This document shows positions 1 to 7,370 of a stretch of DNA of 64,000 nucleotides, one piece after another (the first letter of the stretch is position 1; each line of letters opens with the position of its first letter). A program made the position numbers and the translations under genes. Under the pieces are notes generated by a model, which was given only the letters and a program-made list of their open reading frames with translations, was not told the origin of the DNA and did not search any database. The stretch is from Acidimicrobiaceae bacterium (lineage in GTDB: Bacteria > Actinomycetota > Acidimicrobiia > Acidimicrobiales > RAAP-2). The DNA is taken from contig DAIDJP010000041.1 of assembly GCA_027451285.1 (NCBI GenBank), forward strand, positions 36,870 through 100,869, read 5' to 3'.

Positions 1-42
1 CGCGAAAGAGAGATCGTCGAGCGCATTGATCATCGAAACTAG
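1..42 (+). CDS. possible C-terminal tail of a gene cut by the window edge
   Basis: Frame 1 reads thirteen charged codons (ending IDHRN) and then a TAG stop. The composition is compatible with the end of a real gene that starts outside the window. It is too short to identify. The following bases up to about 148 are clearly less GC-rich and look like an intergenic promoter region. Confidence 0.3.
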   Translation, partial: REREIVERIDHRN

Positions 43-148
43 TAGGCGCCTCGGAGGCCGTCAGAGATGGGGAAATGACAGGTTTTGCCCAATTTATGCT
101 CGACTTTACATAACGAACATTATCGGCCCAAGTGATGCTCAGGGTTGA

Positions 149-154
149 TATACT
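149..154 (+). promoter_or_regulatory. -10 box TATACT for a leaderless start
   Basis: TATACT lies exactly 6 nt before the ATG at 161, and there is no Shine-Dalgarno sequence in between. The predicted transcript would start at or next to the A of ATG. The surrounding region is AT-richer than the genes. No convincing -35 box is visible. Confidence 0.6.
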
Positions 155-160
155 GTCCAT

Positions 161-553
161 ATGCGTCGGTTACTGGTGGCCGCCCTCTTCGTGGCGTCAA
201 GCGTGGGTCTCTACGCCCTGCCAGCGACGGCTGACACTTCTGGCAAGGTGACCTTGTCGTACGACTTCAGTGCGAACAACGCACCGCCGTCGGCCAGCGG
301 CCCGAACTTCATCATCGAAGTCGACGTCTTGCCTGAGCACACGCCGGGCGTCGTGCGCGTCGTAGCCGTGGCACCGGACAACTCGGGTGTGAATAACATC
401 GTGTGCCGCTTCCAAGCGGTCGATCAGAGCCAGGTCAGTTGCAGCTTCAACTTCACGGCGGCGGGCACGTGGAAGATTCACGCCCAGTACGCCACCGACA
501 CGAATTCTGACGTCTCGGCTTGGGCCGTGACGAATATCCGCGTCGGCTACTAG
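161..553 (+). CDS. small secreted protein of unknown function
   Basis: 130 aa. Residues 1-24 form a clear Sec signal peptide: an MRRLL start, a hydrophobic stretch, and an AxA-like cleavage site near PATADT. The mature part of about 105 aa is rich in V, S, T and N and probably beta-sandwich; it holds two cysteines (in IVCRF and VSCSF) that could form a disulfide. I do not recognise a family. The ATG is fixed by a TATACT box 6 nt upstream, so the mRNA is probably leaderless. The gene is followed by a small ORF starting 5 nt after its stop. The secretion call is firm; the function is unknown. Confidence 0.75.
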   Translation: MRRLLVAALFVASSVGLYALPATADTSGKVTLSYDFSANNAPPSASGPNFIIEVDVLPEHTPGVVRVVAVAPDNSGVNNIVCRFQAVDQSQVSCSFNFTAAGTWKIHAQYATDTNSDVSAWAVTNIRVGY

Positions 554-558
554 CGAGC

Positions 559-726
559 GTGGCGCGGTTCCGCGTCTTCTGGGGAGATCCCTTCCACGGG
601 CTTGACCACGTCATCGTCGACGCCCATGACCTCGATGAGGCACTGGTGACGGCGCACGAACGGCGTCCAGAACTGTCACGACCCCGGGTGGGCTTTCTCA
701 TTGAGGCGACCGAACCCCTGGCGTAG
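559..726 (+). CDS. small hypothetical protein
   Basis: 55 aa from a GTG that lies 5 nt after the stop of the preceding gene. The longer ORF in the track (from 520) overlaps the end of the secreted-protein gene, so the GTG is preferred. The protein reads VARFRVFWGDPFHGLDHVIVDAHDLDEAL and so on, soluble and mixed alpha/beta; the HVIVDAHDLDEAL part suggests a small ferredoxin-like or SPOR-like fold, but this is only an impression. Its TAG stop overlaps the -10 box of the following SDR gene. There is no clear ribosome-binding site, so it may be coupled to the upstream gene. Confidence 0.5.
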   Translation: MARFRVFWGDPFHGLDHVIVDAHDLDEALVTAHERRPELSRPRVGFLIEATEPLA

Positions 727-729
727 GCT
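724..729 (+). promoter_or_regulatory. -10 box TAGGCT for the SDR gene
   Basis: TAGGCT is 6 nt before the ATG at 736 with no Shine-Dalgarno sequence. The box includes the TAG stop of the upstream small ORF. Confidence 0.55.
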
Positions 730-735
730 GCGGCC

Positions 736-1521
736 ATGAACTCACTCTTTGACGTGACGGGCAAGGTCGTCCTGGTGACCGGGGGCAGCCGAGGAATCGG
801 CGAGATGATCGCCCGTGGTTTCGTCGACGCGGGGGCGAAGGTCTACATTTCGTCACGAAAGGCCGAGGCCTGCCAGGAGCTCGCGGACGAGCTCTCCGCG
901 ATCGGAACTTGTATCGCGCTGCCGGCCAACCTGTCGACCGAGGAGGGCTGTCGGGTCCTCGCCGATCAGATCGCCGAACGAGAGCCCTACCTCGACGTGC
1001 TCGTCAATAATGCCGGCGCGACCTGGGGCGCACCGATGGCCGACTATGACGAAGCAGCCTTCGAGCGCGTCTTCGCACTCAATGTGAAGGGTGTCTTCCA
1101 CCTGACCAAGTTCTTGCGTACCCGTCTCGAGGCGCACGCCAGCGCGGACGCTCCGGCGCGTGTGATCAACATCGGCTCGATCGATGGACTCCACGTGCCG
1201 TCTATGGAGACCTACGCCTATTCTGCGTCCAAGGCCGCCGTTCACCAGTTGACCCGACACCTGGCCAAAGCGCTCGCTCCCCTGGTGACGGTCAACGCCA
1301 TCGCCCCGGGACCGTTCGAGTCGAAGATGATGCACGCCACGTTGGAGGCCTTTGGCGACGAGATCGCGGCGTCGGCGCCGATGAAGCGCATCGGACGACT
1401 CGCGGACATGGCCGGGGCGGCTATCTTCCTCGCCTCGCCAGGTGCGAGCTACATCACGGGGGCGATCCTGCCCGTCGACGGCGGCATCGCCACCCTCGGC
1501 GTGTCCACATATACCGTTTGA
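736..1521 (+). CDS. SDR-family NAD(P)-dependent oxidoreductase
   Basis: 261 aa, the usual length for a classical short-chain dehydrogenase/reductase. Visible features are the nucleotide-binding motif TGGSRGIG near residues 15-22, NNAGA near residue 91, and the catalytic Ser in NIGSIDG followed by YSASK (YxxxK). The C-terminus has the LASPGASYITGAILPVDGG element typical of FabG-like SDRs. The protein is probably cytosolic and tetrameric, oxidising or reducing an alcohol/ketone or acyl substrate that the sequence does not define. The gene stands alone, with a leaderless-type promoter before it and a hairpin after it. FabG itself is unlikely, since there are no other fatty-acid genes nearby. Confidence 0.9.
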   Translation: MNSLFDVTGKVVLVTGGSRGIGEMIARGFVDAGAKVYISSRKAEACQELADELSAIGTCIALPANLSTEEGCRVLADQIAEREPYLDVLVNNAGATWGAPMADYDEAAFERVFALNVKGVFHLTKFLRTRLEAHASADAPARVINIGSIDGLHVPSMETYAYSASKAAVHQLTRHLAKALAPLVTVNAIAPGPFESKMMHATLEAFGDEIAASAPMKRIGRLADMAGAAIFLASPGASYITGAILPVDGGIATLGVSTYTV

Positions 1522-1536
1522 TCTGGATTTAGACTT

Positions 1537-1560
1537 GAGCGCGCAAAGAGGTTCGCGCTC
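1537..1560 (+). terminator. hairpin between convergent SDR and hydrolase genes
   Basis: Perfect 7-bp stem GAGCGCG / CGCGCTC with a 10-nt loop, followed on the plus strand by TTGTTG. It lies in the 47-nt gap between two convergent genes and could serve both directions. The U-tract is weak. Confidence 0.5.
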
Positions 1561-1568
1561 TTGTTGAC

Positions 1569-2486
1569 TCAGGTCAGACGGCTCGCAAGCCACTCCCCAA
1601 TGTCGCGCGCGGCGAGATCGGCCATGGCCGTCGGATGAGACGTGAACCCGTGCATCGCCTCGGGGTACACGCGTAGATCCACGTCGTTACCCGCCGCGGA
1701 CAAGCGGGCCGCCATAGCGAGGTTGTCCTCGAGGAGGATGTCGCGCGTGCCGACCATCAGTAGGACCGGGGGCAGATCGTGGAGATCGCCGAAGAGAGGT
1801 GACACGTCGGGATGGCTGCGATCCTCGACGTGACCGGCATAGGCCTGGATGAACCACTCATCGCCATACAACCGTCCGCCCGGCGTGGATCCGCTGAGGT
1901 CGTAGGCGCCAAAGAGCAAGACGGCGCCGAGACACCCGTCGAGGAGATCGCGATCGCGCAGCCTGATCAGCGTGGTGACGGCAAGCGTGGCTCCAGATGA
2001 CGCGCCAGTGATGACGAACCGATCCGTGCCGAACAGTTCTCTCCCCTCCCCCATCAGCCAGAGGGCGGCGGTCTCGCAGTCCTCGGGCGCCGCGGGCCAG
2101 GGATTCTCGGGCGCTAGGCGGTAGTCCACGCTGAGGACACTCACGCCGAGGGGGTCGGCTAGCGCGGCGTTGCGTTCGTCGTTGCGCGCCGCGGAGTCCA
2201 AGAAGAATCCGCCCCCATGGATGTCGAGGCTGAGGGCGCGCGACTCACCAGTATTCGGGCGCGTGACCCGCACCGCCACGTCGCGCGAACCGGCGTGGGC
2301 GACGTGAGTCGTCGCGCGCGACTCCGCGGGTTCCGGCGGCAGCGACGCGCGGGCGAGGACGAGTTCGCTGTAGTTGGTGGGGCCCACCTGACCGCCAGCC
2401 GACTGCCTCGCCATGTAGTACTCGTAGCTCTCGTGCGCGTGGGTCAGGGCGCTCGCGCTCACGAAGTTCTGCAGAGACAGATTCAC
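1569..2486 (-). CDS. alpha/beta hydrolase (hormone-sensitive-lipase-like esterase)
   Basis: 305 aa from the GTG at 2486, which has a good AAGGAGG 6 nt upstream; the ORF-track start (2612) lies beyond that site and is not needed. The protein has the HSL-type oxyanion motif HGGGFF, the nucleophile elbow GASSG, a likely catalytic Asp in the GTRDILLEDN region and a His in MHGFTSH. This fits a soluble carboxylesterase/lipase of the alpha/beta hydrolase-3 group acting on short-chain esters or lactones; the substrate is unknown. Upstream lies a perfect inverted repeat (2560-2577) that may be a repressor operator. Confidence 0.85.
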   Translation of the reverse strand: MNLSLQNFVSASALTHAHESYEYYMARQSAGGQVGPTNYSELVLARASLPPEPAESRATTHVAHAGSRDVAVRVTRPNTGESRALSLDIHGGGFFLDSAARNDERNAALADPLGVSVLSVDYRLAPENPWPAAPEDCETAALWLMGEGRELFGTDRFVITGASSGATLAVTTLIRLRDRDLLDGCLGAVLLFGAYDLSGSTPGGRLYGDEWFIQAYAGHVEDRSHPDVSPLFGDLHDLPPVLLMVGTRDILLEDNLAMAARLSAAGNDVDLRVYPEAMHGFTSHPTAMADLAARDIGEWLASRLT

Positions 2487-2559
2487 CGTCACCCTCCTTA
2501 TCCGCGCGTAGCGCCGGTCTCCGCCTCGCCAGCGTACGGTACCGTCTCTTCGCGACTCT

Positions 2560-2577
2560 GCAACGTGCGTACGTTGC
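2560..2577. promoter_or_regulatory. inverted repeat, possible operator
   Basis: GCAACGT-GCGT-ACGTTGC: perfect 7-bp arms with a 4-bp centre in the divergent region between the hydrolase and the secreted GH25-like gene. A second palindrome, ACGGTACCGT, lies at 2536-2545. Size and symmetry suit a TetR-, MarR- or GntR-type dimeric regulator; no regulator gene is adjacent. Confidence 0.45.
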
Positions 2578-2641
2578 GGTGATGTGCTGAATGGGCGATT
2601 CACTCGGACCAAGATCCGCCCACATTTCTGCCTCAGCGGAC

Positions 2642-2647
2642 GTACGA
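2642..2647 (+). promoter_or_regulatory. -10 box TACGAT with leader
   Basis: TACGAT is followed by a leader of about 20 nt that contains the strong GGAGGGGG ribosome-binding site just before the ATG at 2675. Unlike most promoters in this window, this one gives a leadered mRNA. Confidence 0.45.
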
Positions 2648-2674
2648 TGGGCGAGGCACTGACCTGGAGGGGGC

Positions 2675-3631
2675 ATGCGAAACTGGTCTCTTACTCGACC
2701 GAATGTCTTTCAAACGATTACCACTCTCATAACCGCAAGCGTTTTGGCAGCGGGCGTGGTGTCGCCGGCCTGGGCGGCCCGCCCGGGCGGCGGAGGAGGC
2801 GGTGGCGGCTCGTCGAGTCCGCCGTCGGGCAATGACGTCTCCTATCCCCAGTGCGGCAGTACCCTTCCCTCGTCACCGTCCTTCGCGATTGTCGGAGTGA
2901 ACGGCGGGCTCGCGAACGACCTCAATTCGTGCTTTGGTCCGTCGCCCGCGTACCCGTCGTACACCCAGAGTGAGCTGTACTGGGCAACGGCGTCGGCGAC
3001 GGGAGTTACCACGCAACCCAAGGTGGGGCTCTACGTCAACACCGCCGATCCGGGCAACGAGTACAACGGCACGCCGATCGGCGATTGGCCCACCACGTCA
3101 CTGGGGTCTGATCCGGCCGGAAGCTGCACCTCGACGACGATCGTGACGTCGTCTGGCCAATCTGCGACGGTCGGTGAAGACTCGCCGGCGTGCGCGTGGC
3201 AGTACGGATACAACATGGCGAGCCAGGACATGACGTGGCTCGTCGATGCCGCAGGCGCGATCAACCACCAAGAATCAACGACAGCGATTTCATCAAATAC
3301 CTCTCAGTACTCGTGGTGGTTGGACGTCGAGACGGCCAATTCGTGGCAGAGCGGAGTCAACGGTCAGGCGATGAACGCGGCTGACCTGCAGGGGATGTAC
3401 GACGCACTGACCAGCGTAACGCCCACGACCAAAGTGGGGATCTACTCGACGTCGTCGCAGTGGTCGTCAATCGTCGCAAACGACTTCCCACTGGCGTTGC
3501 CCGACTGGATTCCCGGAGCTCGCACAGAGTCCGGCGCCGTGTCGAACTGCTCTCTCTCGCCATTTTCCGGCGGACCGGTCGCGATCACGCAGTGGACGAG
3601 CCACTCGCTCGATAGCGATTACGCCTGTTAG
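2675..3631 (+). CDS. secreted glycoside-hydrolase-like (GH25/DUF1906-like) protein
   Basis: 318 aa. An N-terminal signal peptide (about residues 1-34, ending SPAWAA) is followed by a Gly/Ser/Pro linker (RPGGGGGGGGSSSPPSG) and then a single domain of about 270 aa. That domain begins DVSYPQCG and carries FAIVGVNGG, WWLDVETANSW and VGIYSTSSQW, the order of elements seen in GH25 or DUF1906 TIM-barrel proteins, where DVE-type acids sit at the barrel end. It is probably exported and acts on cell-wall or other polysaccharide. Six cysteines suggest disulfides. The start is fixed by GGAGGGGG 4-5 nt upstream of the ATG. Enzymatic activity is inferred only. Confidence 0.7.
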   Translation: MRNWSLTRPNVFQTITTLITASVLAAGVVSPAWAARPGGGGGGGGSSSPPSGNDVSYPQCGSTLPSSPSFAIVGVNGGLANDLNSCFGPSPAYPSYTQSELYWATASATGVTTQPKVGLYVNTADPGNEYNGTPIGDWPTTSLGSDPAGSCTSTTIVTSSGQSATVGEDSPACAWQYGYNMASQDMTWLVDAAGAINHQESTTAISSNTSQYSWWLDVETANSWQSGVNGQAMNAADLQGMYDALTSVTPTTKVGIYSTSSQWSSIVANDFPLALPDWIPGARTESGAVSNCSLSPFSGGPVAITQWTSHSLDSDYAC

Positions 3632-3644
3632 AAGCGCGACCCCG

Positions 3645-5042
3645 CTAGTGGGGCTGAGTGCCGAGCGTCACATCCAAGGTGAGGTGCTTGGTGCCGCGCA
3701 CGATCTTTACCTTGATCTGGTCACCGGGGTGCAGGGAGGAGAGCACGCTGGTCACGTCCTGAGCGCTGTTGATCGTCGTGTTGTTGATGCCGACGATGAC
3801 ATCACCCTGCTTGATGCCGGCCGCGGCGGCCCCGGTGTTGGGAATCACGCTCATCACGACCGCACCACTCGAGACCGTGAAGCCGTACTGGAGCTGAAGG
3901 GTCGGGTTCATCGACATGATCTCCACGCCGATGAAGGCACCGTGGTTGACGACGCTCTCGCCGGCGAGCAGCGACTTAAACAGTGACTTGATCGTCGCCA
4001 CCGGGATGGCGAATCCGATGTTCTGAGCGCTCGTGCCGTCGGGCAGCGTGCCGGCGACCGCGGTGTTCATCCCGATCACGTCACCGTGCGCGTCGAGGAG
4101 TGGACCTCCCGAGTTGCCGGGGTTGATCGCCGCGTCGGTCTGAATCATGTTGCTCAGTGTCTCCGTGGACGAGCCCGAGCCGGCCGTGACGGTGCGTCCC
4201 AGGGCCGAGACGATGCCCTGGGTAACCGTCGGCGTTCCCGCGGCCAGTCCGAGAGCGTTGCCGATGGCCACCACCGCGTCACCGACGACCAGCGAGTTCG
4301 AGTTGCCGAAGGTCACCGCGGGTAGACCGGACGCACCGTTGATGCGGATCAGCGCGACGTCATTCATGGGATTGGTGCCCACCAGTGTGGCCGGCAAGCT
4401 CTTCGTCGAGCCCGAACGCGTGACGGTGATGGTCCCGCCGTTCACGGCGGCGGCGATGACGTGGTTGTTCGTTACCACGAGGCCGTTGGAGGAGACGATC
4501 ATGCCGGTCCCTTGGTCCTCACTGCCCTGGCCCTTCACGTCGATGGAGACCACCGACGGCAGCACCCGATCCACCAGATTGGGAATCGTGAGCCCGCTGG
4601 GCAGCACCGCTCCGGTCGCCGGGATGTTGGTCGAATTGATCGTCACGCCGCCGGTTGAGGACGAGGGAGCTGCGAAATGGCCCGCGAGTCCGCCAACCAA
4701 CGCCGCGACGAGGAGAAGTGAAATACGAGTTGACCAGGGAGTGCGTATCGTGCGTCCCTGAGACGCCAAGGCCATCGCGTTGAGTTCCGCCTCGGGCGCC
4801 GGGGCCGCACCACTCCCCTCGCCCGCGAGCGACGTCGCCTCGGAGCTGTCATCGGCGACGTCGGAATCGTGCACGACGGGGGGCGTCTCGGCCGGTGACG
4901 CGGCCGTCACGGGTGCGTCGTACGTCGCGTCGGGTGTGGTCGGAACCGGTGTGTCGATCGCCGCGTTGGGCGCAGAGTTCGCGTCAAGTTCGTGCGGCGA
5001 GTCGTCGGCGGGGGGCGTCGGAAAGTCACTCACAAACGTCAT
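3645..5042 (-). CDS. membrane-anchored HtrA/DegP-type serine protease with PDZ domain
   Basis: 465 aa from ATG 5042 (a GTG at 5051 is the alternative). A cytoplasmic, acidic and Pro/Ala-rich N-terminus of about 100 aa is followed by one transmembrane helix (SLLLVAALVGGLAGHFA). A trypsin-like domain follows with His in TNNHVIA, Asp in NDVALI and Ser in GNSGGPL, so the triad is complete. A single C-terminal PDZ domain runs from about residue 365 (GAFIGVEIM to the end). This is the actinobacterial HtrA layout, acting on misfolded or signal proteins outside the membrane. It is divergently arranged with the gene at 5121. Confidence 0.9.
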   Translation of the reverse strand: MTFVSDFPTPPADDSPHELDANSAPNAAIDTPVPTTPDATYDAPVTAASPAETPPVVHDSDVADDSSEATSLAGEGSGAAPAPEAELNAMALASQGRTIRTPWSTRISLLLVAALVGGLAGHFAAPSSSTGGVTINSTNIPATGAVLPSGLTIPNLVDRVLPSVVSIDVKGQGSEDQGTGMIVSSNGLVVTNNHVIAAAVNGGTITVTRSGSTKSLPATLVGTNPMNDVALIRINGASGLPAVTFGNSNSLVVGDAVVAIGNALGLAAGTPTVTQGIVSALGRTVTAGSGSSTETLSNMIQTDAAINPGNSGGPLLDAHGDVIGMNTAVAGTLPDGTSAQNIGFAIPVATIKSLFKSLLAGESVVNHGAFIGVEIMSMNPTLQLQYGFTVSSGAVVMSVIPNTGAAAAGIKQGDVIVGINNTTINSAQDVTSVLSSLHPGDQIKVKIVRGTKHLTLDVTLGTQPH

Positions 5043-5106
5043 GTTAGGCACCGCGACCTAAAATTGGCTTAAAAGAACATGAAATATTTGCCTCGTGGGG
5101 AACGAC

Positions 5107-5112
5107 TAGATT
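5107..5112 (+). promoter_or_regulatory. -10 box TAGATT
   Basis: TAGATT lies 8 nt before the ATG at 5121. The spacing would give a nearly leaderless mRNA, slightly longer than the usual 6 nt in this window. Confidence 0.45.
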
Positions 5113-5120
5113 GGGAACCT

Positions 5121-6455
5121 ATGTCTCGTCGCATTGAGATCGAAATCACCAGTCTGAAGGGCGACGTCGCCACGTGGCGCGCGGCCGGCGCCAAGTTGCC
5201 CAAGGGCGTTCTGGATGCCAGCCTCGTGCCCGGCGGCGCGGTAGTCGGCAACGTCTATCGCGCGGACGTCGAGCAGTTCATGGAAGGCATGGAAGTGCTC
5301 TCGGTGATGCCGCCCAAGTCCGCGTCGCCGCTGGACCCTCGTAACGAGCGAATCGAATTGATCCCGGTGGCCAAGTCGGGCCCCGACGTCATCGTCACCT
5401 ACGCGCCCAAGGGCCGCGGCCCGCGTCGCGAGGGAACTCGCGACGGGGCGCGCGACGGGGCGCGCACGGGTGGCCGTGACGCGCGACGAACCGGCCCGCG
5501 GGCCGACGGCGACTCCCGCGAGCGCCCGCGTCGTGACACACCGCGCCCCGACGGCGCAGAGCGCCCCGCACGTCCCGAGCGCAGCGAACGATCTGAGCGA
5601 CCGGCACGCGGTGCCGCGCCGCGCGGCGAGCGCCCCGTACGCGGTGGCGCCCGACCGCCGCGCCGGGAGCGTCCGAGCGGACCCATCGCTCCCCCGGTGA
5701 CGACGACGCACCGCAACGCCCTCCTGGCCACGCTCTCGCCCGAACAGTTGCCGGTCGCCGAGCAGCTGCTGCGCGGTGGGATGCCCGCCGTGCGCACCGC
5801 CGTGGCCGAGCAGAACAAGAACGCCACAGCTCAGGGACGACCCACCGTCGACCCTGTCACGATCGAGCGCATCGCCGAGGACCTCTTGGGCCGTACCAAC
5901 CTGGCGATGTGGAAAGACCGCGCGGCCGGCGCCATCGGCGCGGGCAAGGAGTTGCGCCTGCGTGACCTTCGCGCCGTCGTCACCTCCGCCAAGACCGTCT
6001 CGCTCGACGAGGAGTCGCGCGCCCAGCTCAAGGAGTTGCAGGCGGCCCTGACCACTCGTCTCGAAGCGCTGCGCACTCAGTGGAACGAGCGCTTGGAAGC
6101 CGCGGTCTCCTCCAACAACGTCGAAGAGGCCCTGCGACTAGTCGCTCGTCCCCCGGACATGTCGACCCGCGTGGGAGCCGAGATGGCCGTGCGTGTCGTG
6201 GGCATCGTCTCCGACGCTCTCACCGCCGAGCAAACGCCCGAGCGCTGGATGGAGATCGTGACTCTGGCGGTCGACACGTCGATTCGCCGTAACGTGAAGC
6301 CCCACGGCATTCCGGACAATGAGCAGTGTCACGCCCTGGCGGTCAAGAGCGCCGGAGCCATCCCTGAGCTGGCCAAGCTACTGGGCATGAAGGTCCCGCC
6401 GCCGCCACCGCCCACTCGCCCCGTCCGTCGTCCGGCTAGTCGCCCCGCATCGTAA
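5121..6455 (+). CDS. unrecognised protein with Arg/Gly/Glu-rich central segment
   Basis: 444 aa from the ATG at 5121; the track's 5079 start would add MKYLPRGERLDWEP across the promoter. Residues 1-90 form a small beta-rich domain (SRRIEIEITSLKGDVATWRAAG). Residues about 95-185 are low-complexity and very Arg-rich with GAR, RPER and SERSERPARG repeats. Residues 190-430 are helical with a coiled-coil-like stretch around LKELQAALTTRLEALRTQWNERLEAA, and the end is a Pro-rich tail (PPPPPPTRPVRRPASRPAS). The charged linker resembles RNA-binding or condensate-forming regions, but I do not recognise a family. The 3' end overlaps the convergent GNAT gene by 20 nt. Confidence 0.75.
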   Translation: MSRRIEIEITSLKGDVATWRAAGAKLPKGVLDASLVPGGAVVGNVYRADVEQFMEGMEVLSVMPPKSASPLDPRNERIELIPVAKSGPDVIVTYAPKGRGPRREGTRDGARDGARTGGRDARRTGPRADGDSRERPRRDTPRPDGAERPARPERSERSERPARGAAPRGERPVRGGARPPRRERPSGPIAPPVTTTHRNALLATLSPEQLPVAEQLLRGGMPAVRTAVAEQNKNATAQGRPTVDPVTIERIAEDLLGRTNLAMWKDRAAGAIGAGKELRLRDLRAVVTSAKTVSLDEESRAQLKELQAALTTRLEALRTQWNERLEAAVSSNNVEEALRLVARPPDMSTRVGAEMAVRVVGIVSDALTAEQTPERWMEIVTLAVDTSIRRNVKPHGIPDNEQCHALAVKSAGAIPELAKLLGMKVPPPPPPTRPVRRPASRPAS

Positions 6456-6825
6456 GCAGCCGGGCCCGCCAGCCCACTGACTCATAGAGGGACTTACTCG
6501 CCCGATCCCCCGGCAGCGCCCACGCGTCCAGCGGAGCGACCGCCTTCACGAGCTCGGCCAAGGTGGATCGTGCGACGCCTTGGCGGCGGTGCCCAGAGTC
6601 CACGAAGAGGATCTTGACGATCCCACTCTCGACGACCGCGAGCGAGACCGGCTGCCCGTCGCGTCCGAGCCACACGCATCCCCTCTCGACGACCCCGGCG
6701 AGGTCGCCGAGGTCGTCGAAGATCGCCGAGGCCCCTCGCACGCCGTGCGAGGCCTCGAAGAGTTCATCCCAGAGTGTCTGAACCTCGTGCGTGACGTGCG
6801 CGACGTGTTCGAGGCGCAGCGCCAT
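6436..6825 (-). CDS. GNAT-family N-acetyltransferase
   Basis: 129 aa from ATG 6825. The track's longer version (7179) is discarded because its N-terminal half is a Ser/Thr/Arg-rich shadow of the acidic DUF4193 gene. The protein contains the acetyl-CoA-binding motif GHRRQGVARS (R-x-x-G-x-A type) and a C-terminal LYESVGW element typical of GNATs. Only one short GNAT domain is present. The substrate is unknown. It lies 7 nt behind the DUF4193 gene and probably shares its transcript. Confidence 0.8.
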   Translation of the reverse strand: MALRLEHVAHVTHEVQTLWDELFEASHGVRGASAIFDDLGDLAGVVERGCVWLGRDGQPVSLAVVESGIVKILFVDSGHRRQGVARSTLAELVKAVAPLDAWALPGDRASKSLYESVGWRARLLTMRGD

Positions 6826-6832
6826 CGATGTC

Positions 6833-7279
6833 TCAGACGCAGTCGCGACAGAGCATCTTCGCCTCGTCGGCGAGCTGGCTCGTCTTCTTGAGCAAGCGGC
6901 ACGAGGCGCAGCGGAACTCGTCGTCCTGCTTGGGCAGGATCGCCTCGACGAGTTCGGCCGTTGGGTCGACCTCGCCGACCAGGTCGTCGTCGTCCTCGGG
7001 CGTGGTGGTGCGGCGAATGGTCTCGGCGAGCACCTCGTCAAGAGCCAATTCCACATCGGCGTCGTCGGCGATGTCCTCGTCGTCGACGACGACCGCCTCG
7101 ACCGGGACCTCGTCCTCATCGAGTTCGACGTCCGCGTCGTCCTCGTCCTCGTCAGCGACGAGATCCTCGACGTCGACACCTTCGGCGTCGTCGATCTCGG
7201 CCCCGACGATCTCCTCGTCGAAGCCCTCGGCTAGTTCTTCTTCATCAAATACTTCGTCTGCGTCGCTGTTGCTAGCCAT
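6833..7279 (-). CDS. DUF4193-type acidic protein with C-terminal zinc-ribbon motif
   Basis: 148 aa from ATG 7279, which has AGAAGGG five nt upstream. Residues 1-90 are extremely acidic (long D/E runs such as DEDEDDADVELDEDE). The C-terminus has DDEFRCASCRLLKKTSQLADEAKMLCRDC, two CxxC pairs that fit the DUF4193 signature found in Actinobacteria. It is presumably cytosolic and zinc-binding; no function is established for the family. The acid run is longer than I expect for family members. A -10-like TACACT lies at 7305-7310. Confidence 0.75.
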   Translation of the reverse strand: MASNSDADEVFDEEELAEGFDEEIVGAEIDDAEGVDVEDLVADEDEDDADVELDEDEVPVEAVVVDDEDIADDADVELALDEVLAETIRRTTTPEDDDDLVGEVDPTAELVEAILPKQDDEFRCASCRLLKKTSQLADEAKMLCRDCV

Positions 7280-7370
7280 AACTACCCTTCTATCTGGCGC
7301 TGGCAGTGTAGAACCTTTTCGGTGGTTCATGTGCCATTTCCGGTAAGGAATGGCTAAACCTGAGTGGTAC

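Noticed and set aside
6826-7179. N-terminal extension of the GNAT ORF
   Set aside because: S/T/R-rich stretch produced by the antisense frame of the acidic DUF4193 codons; the true start is ATG 6825.
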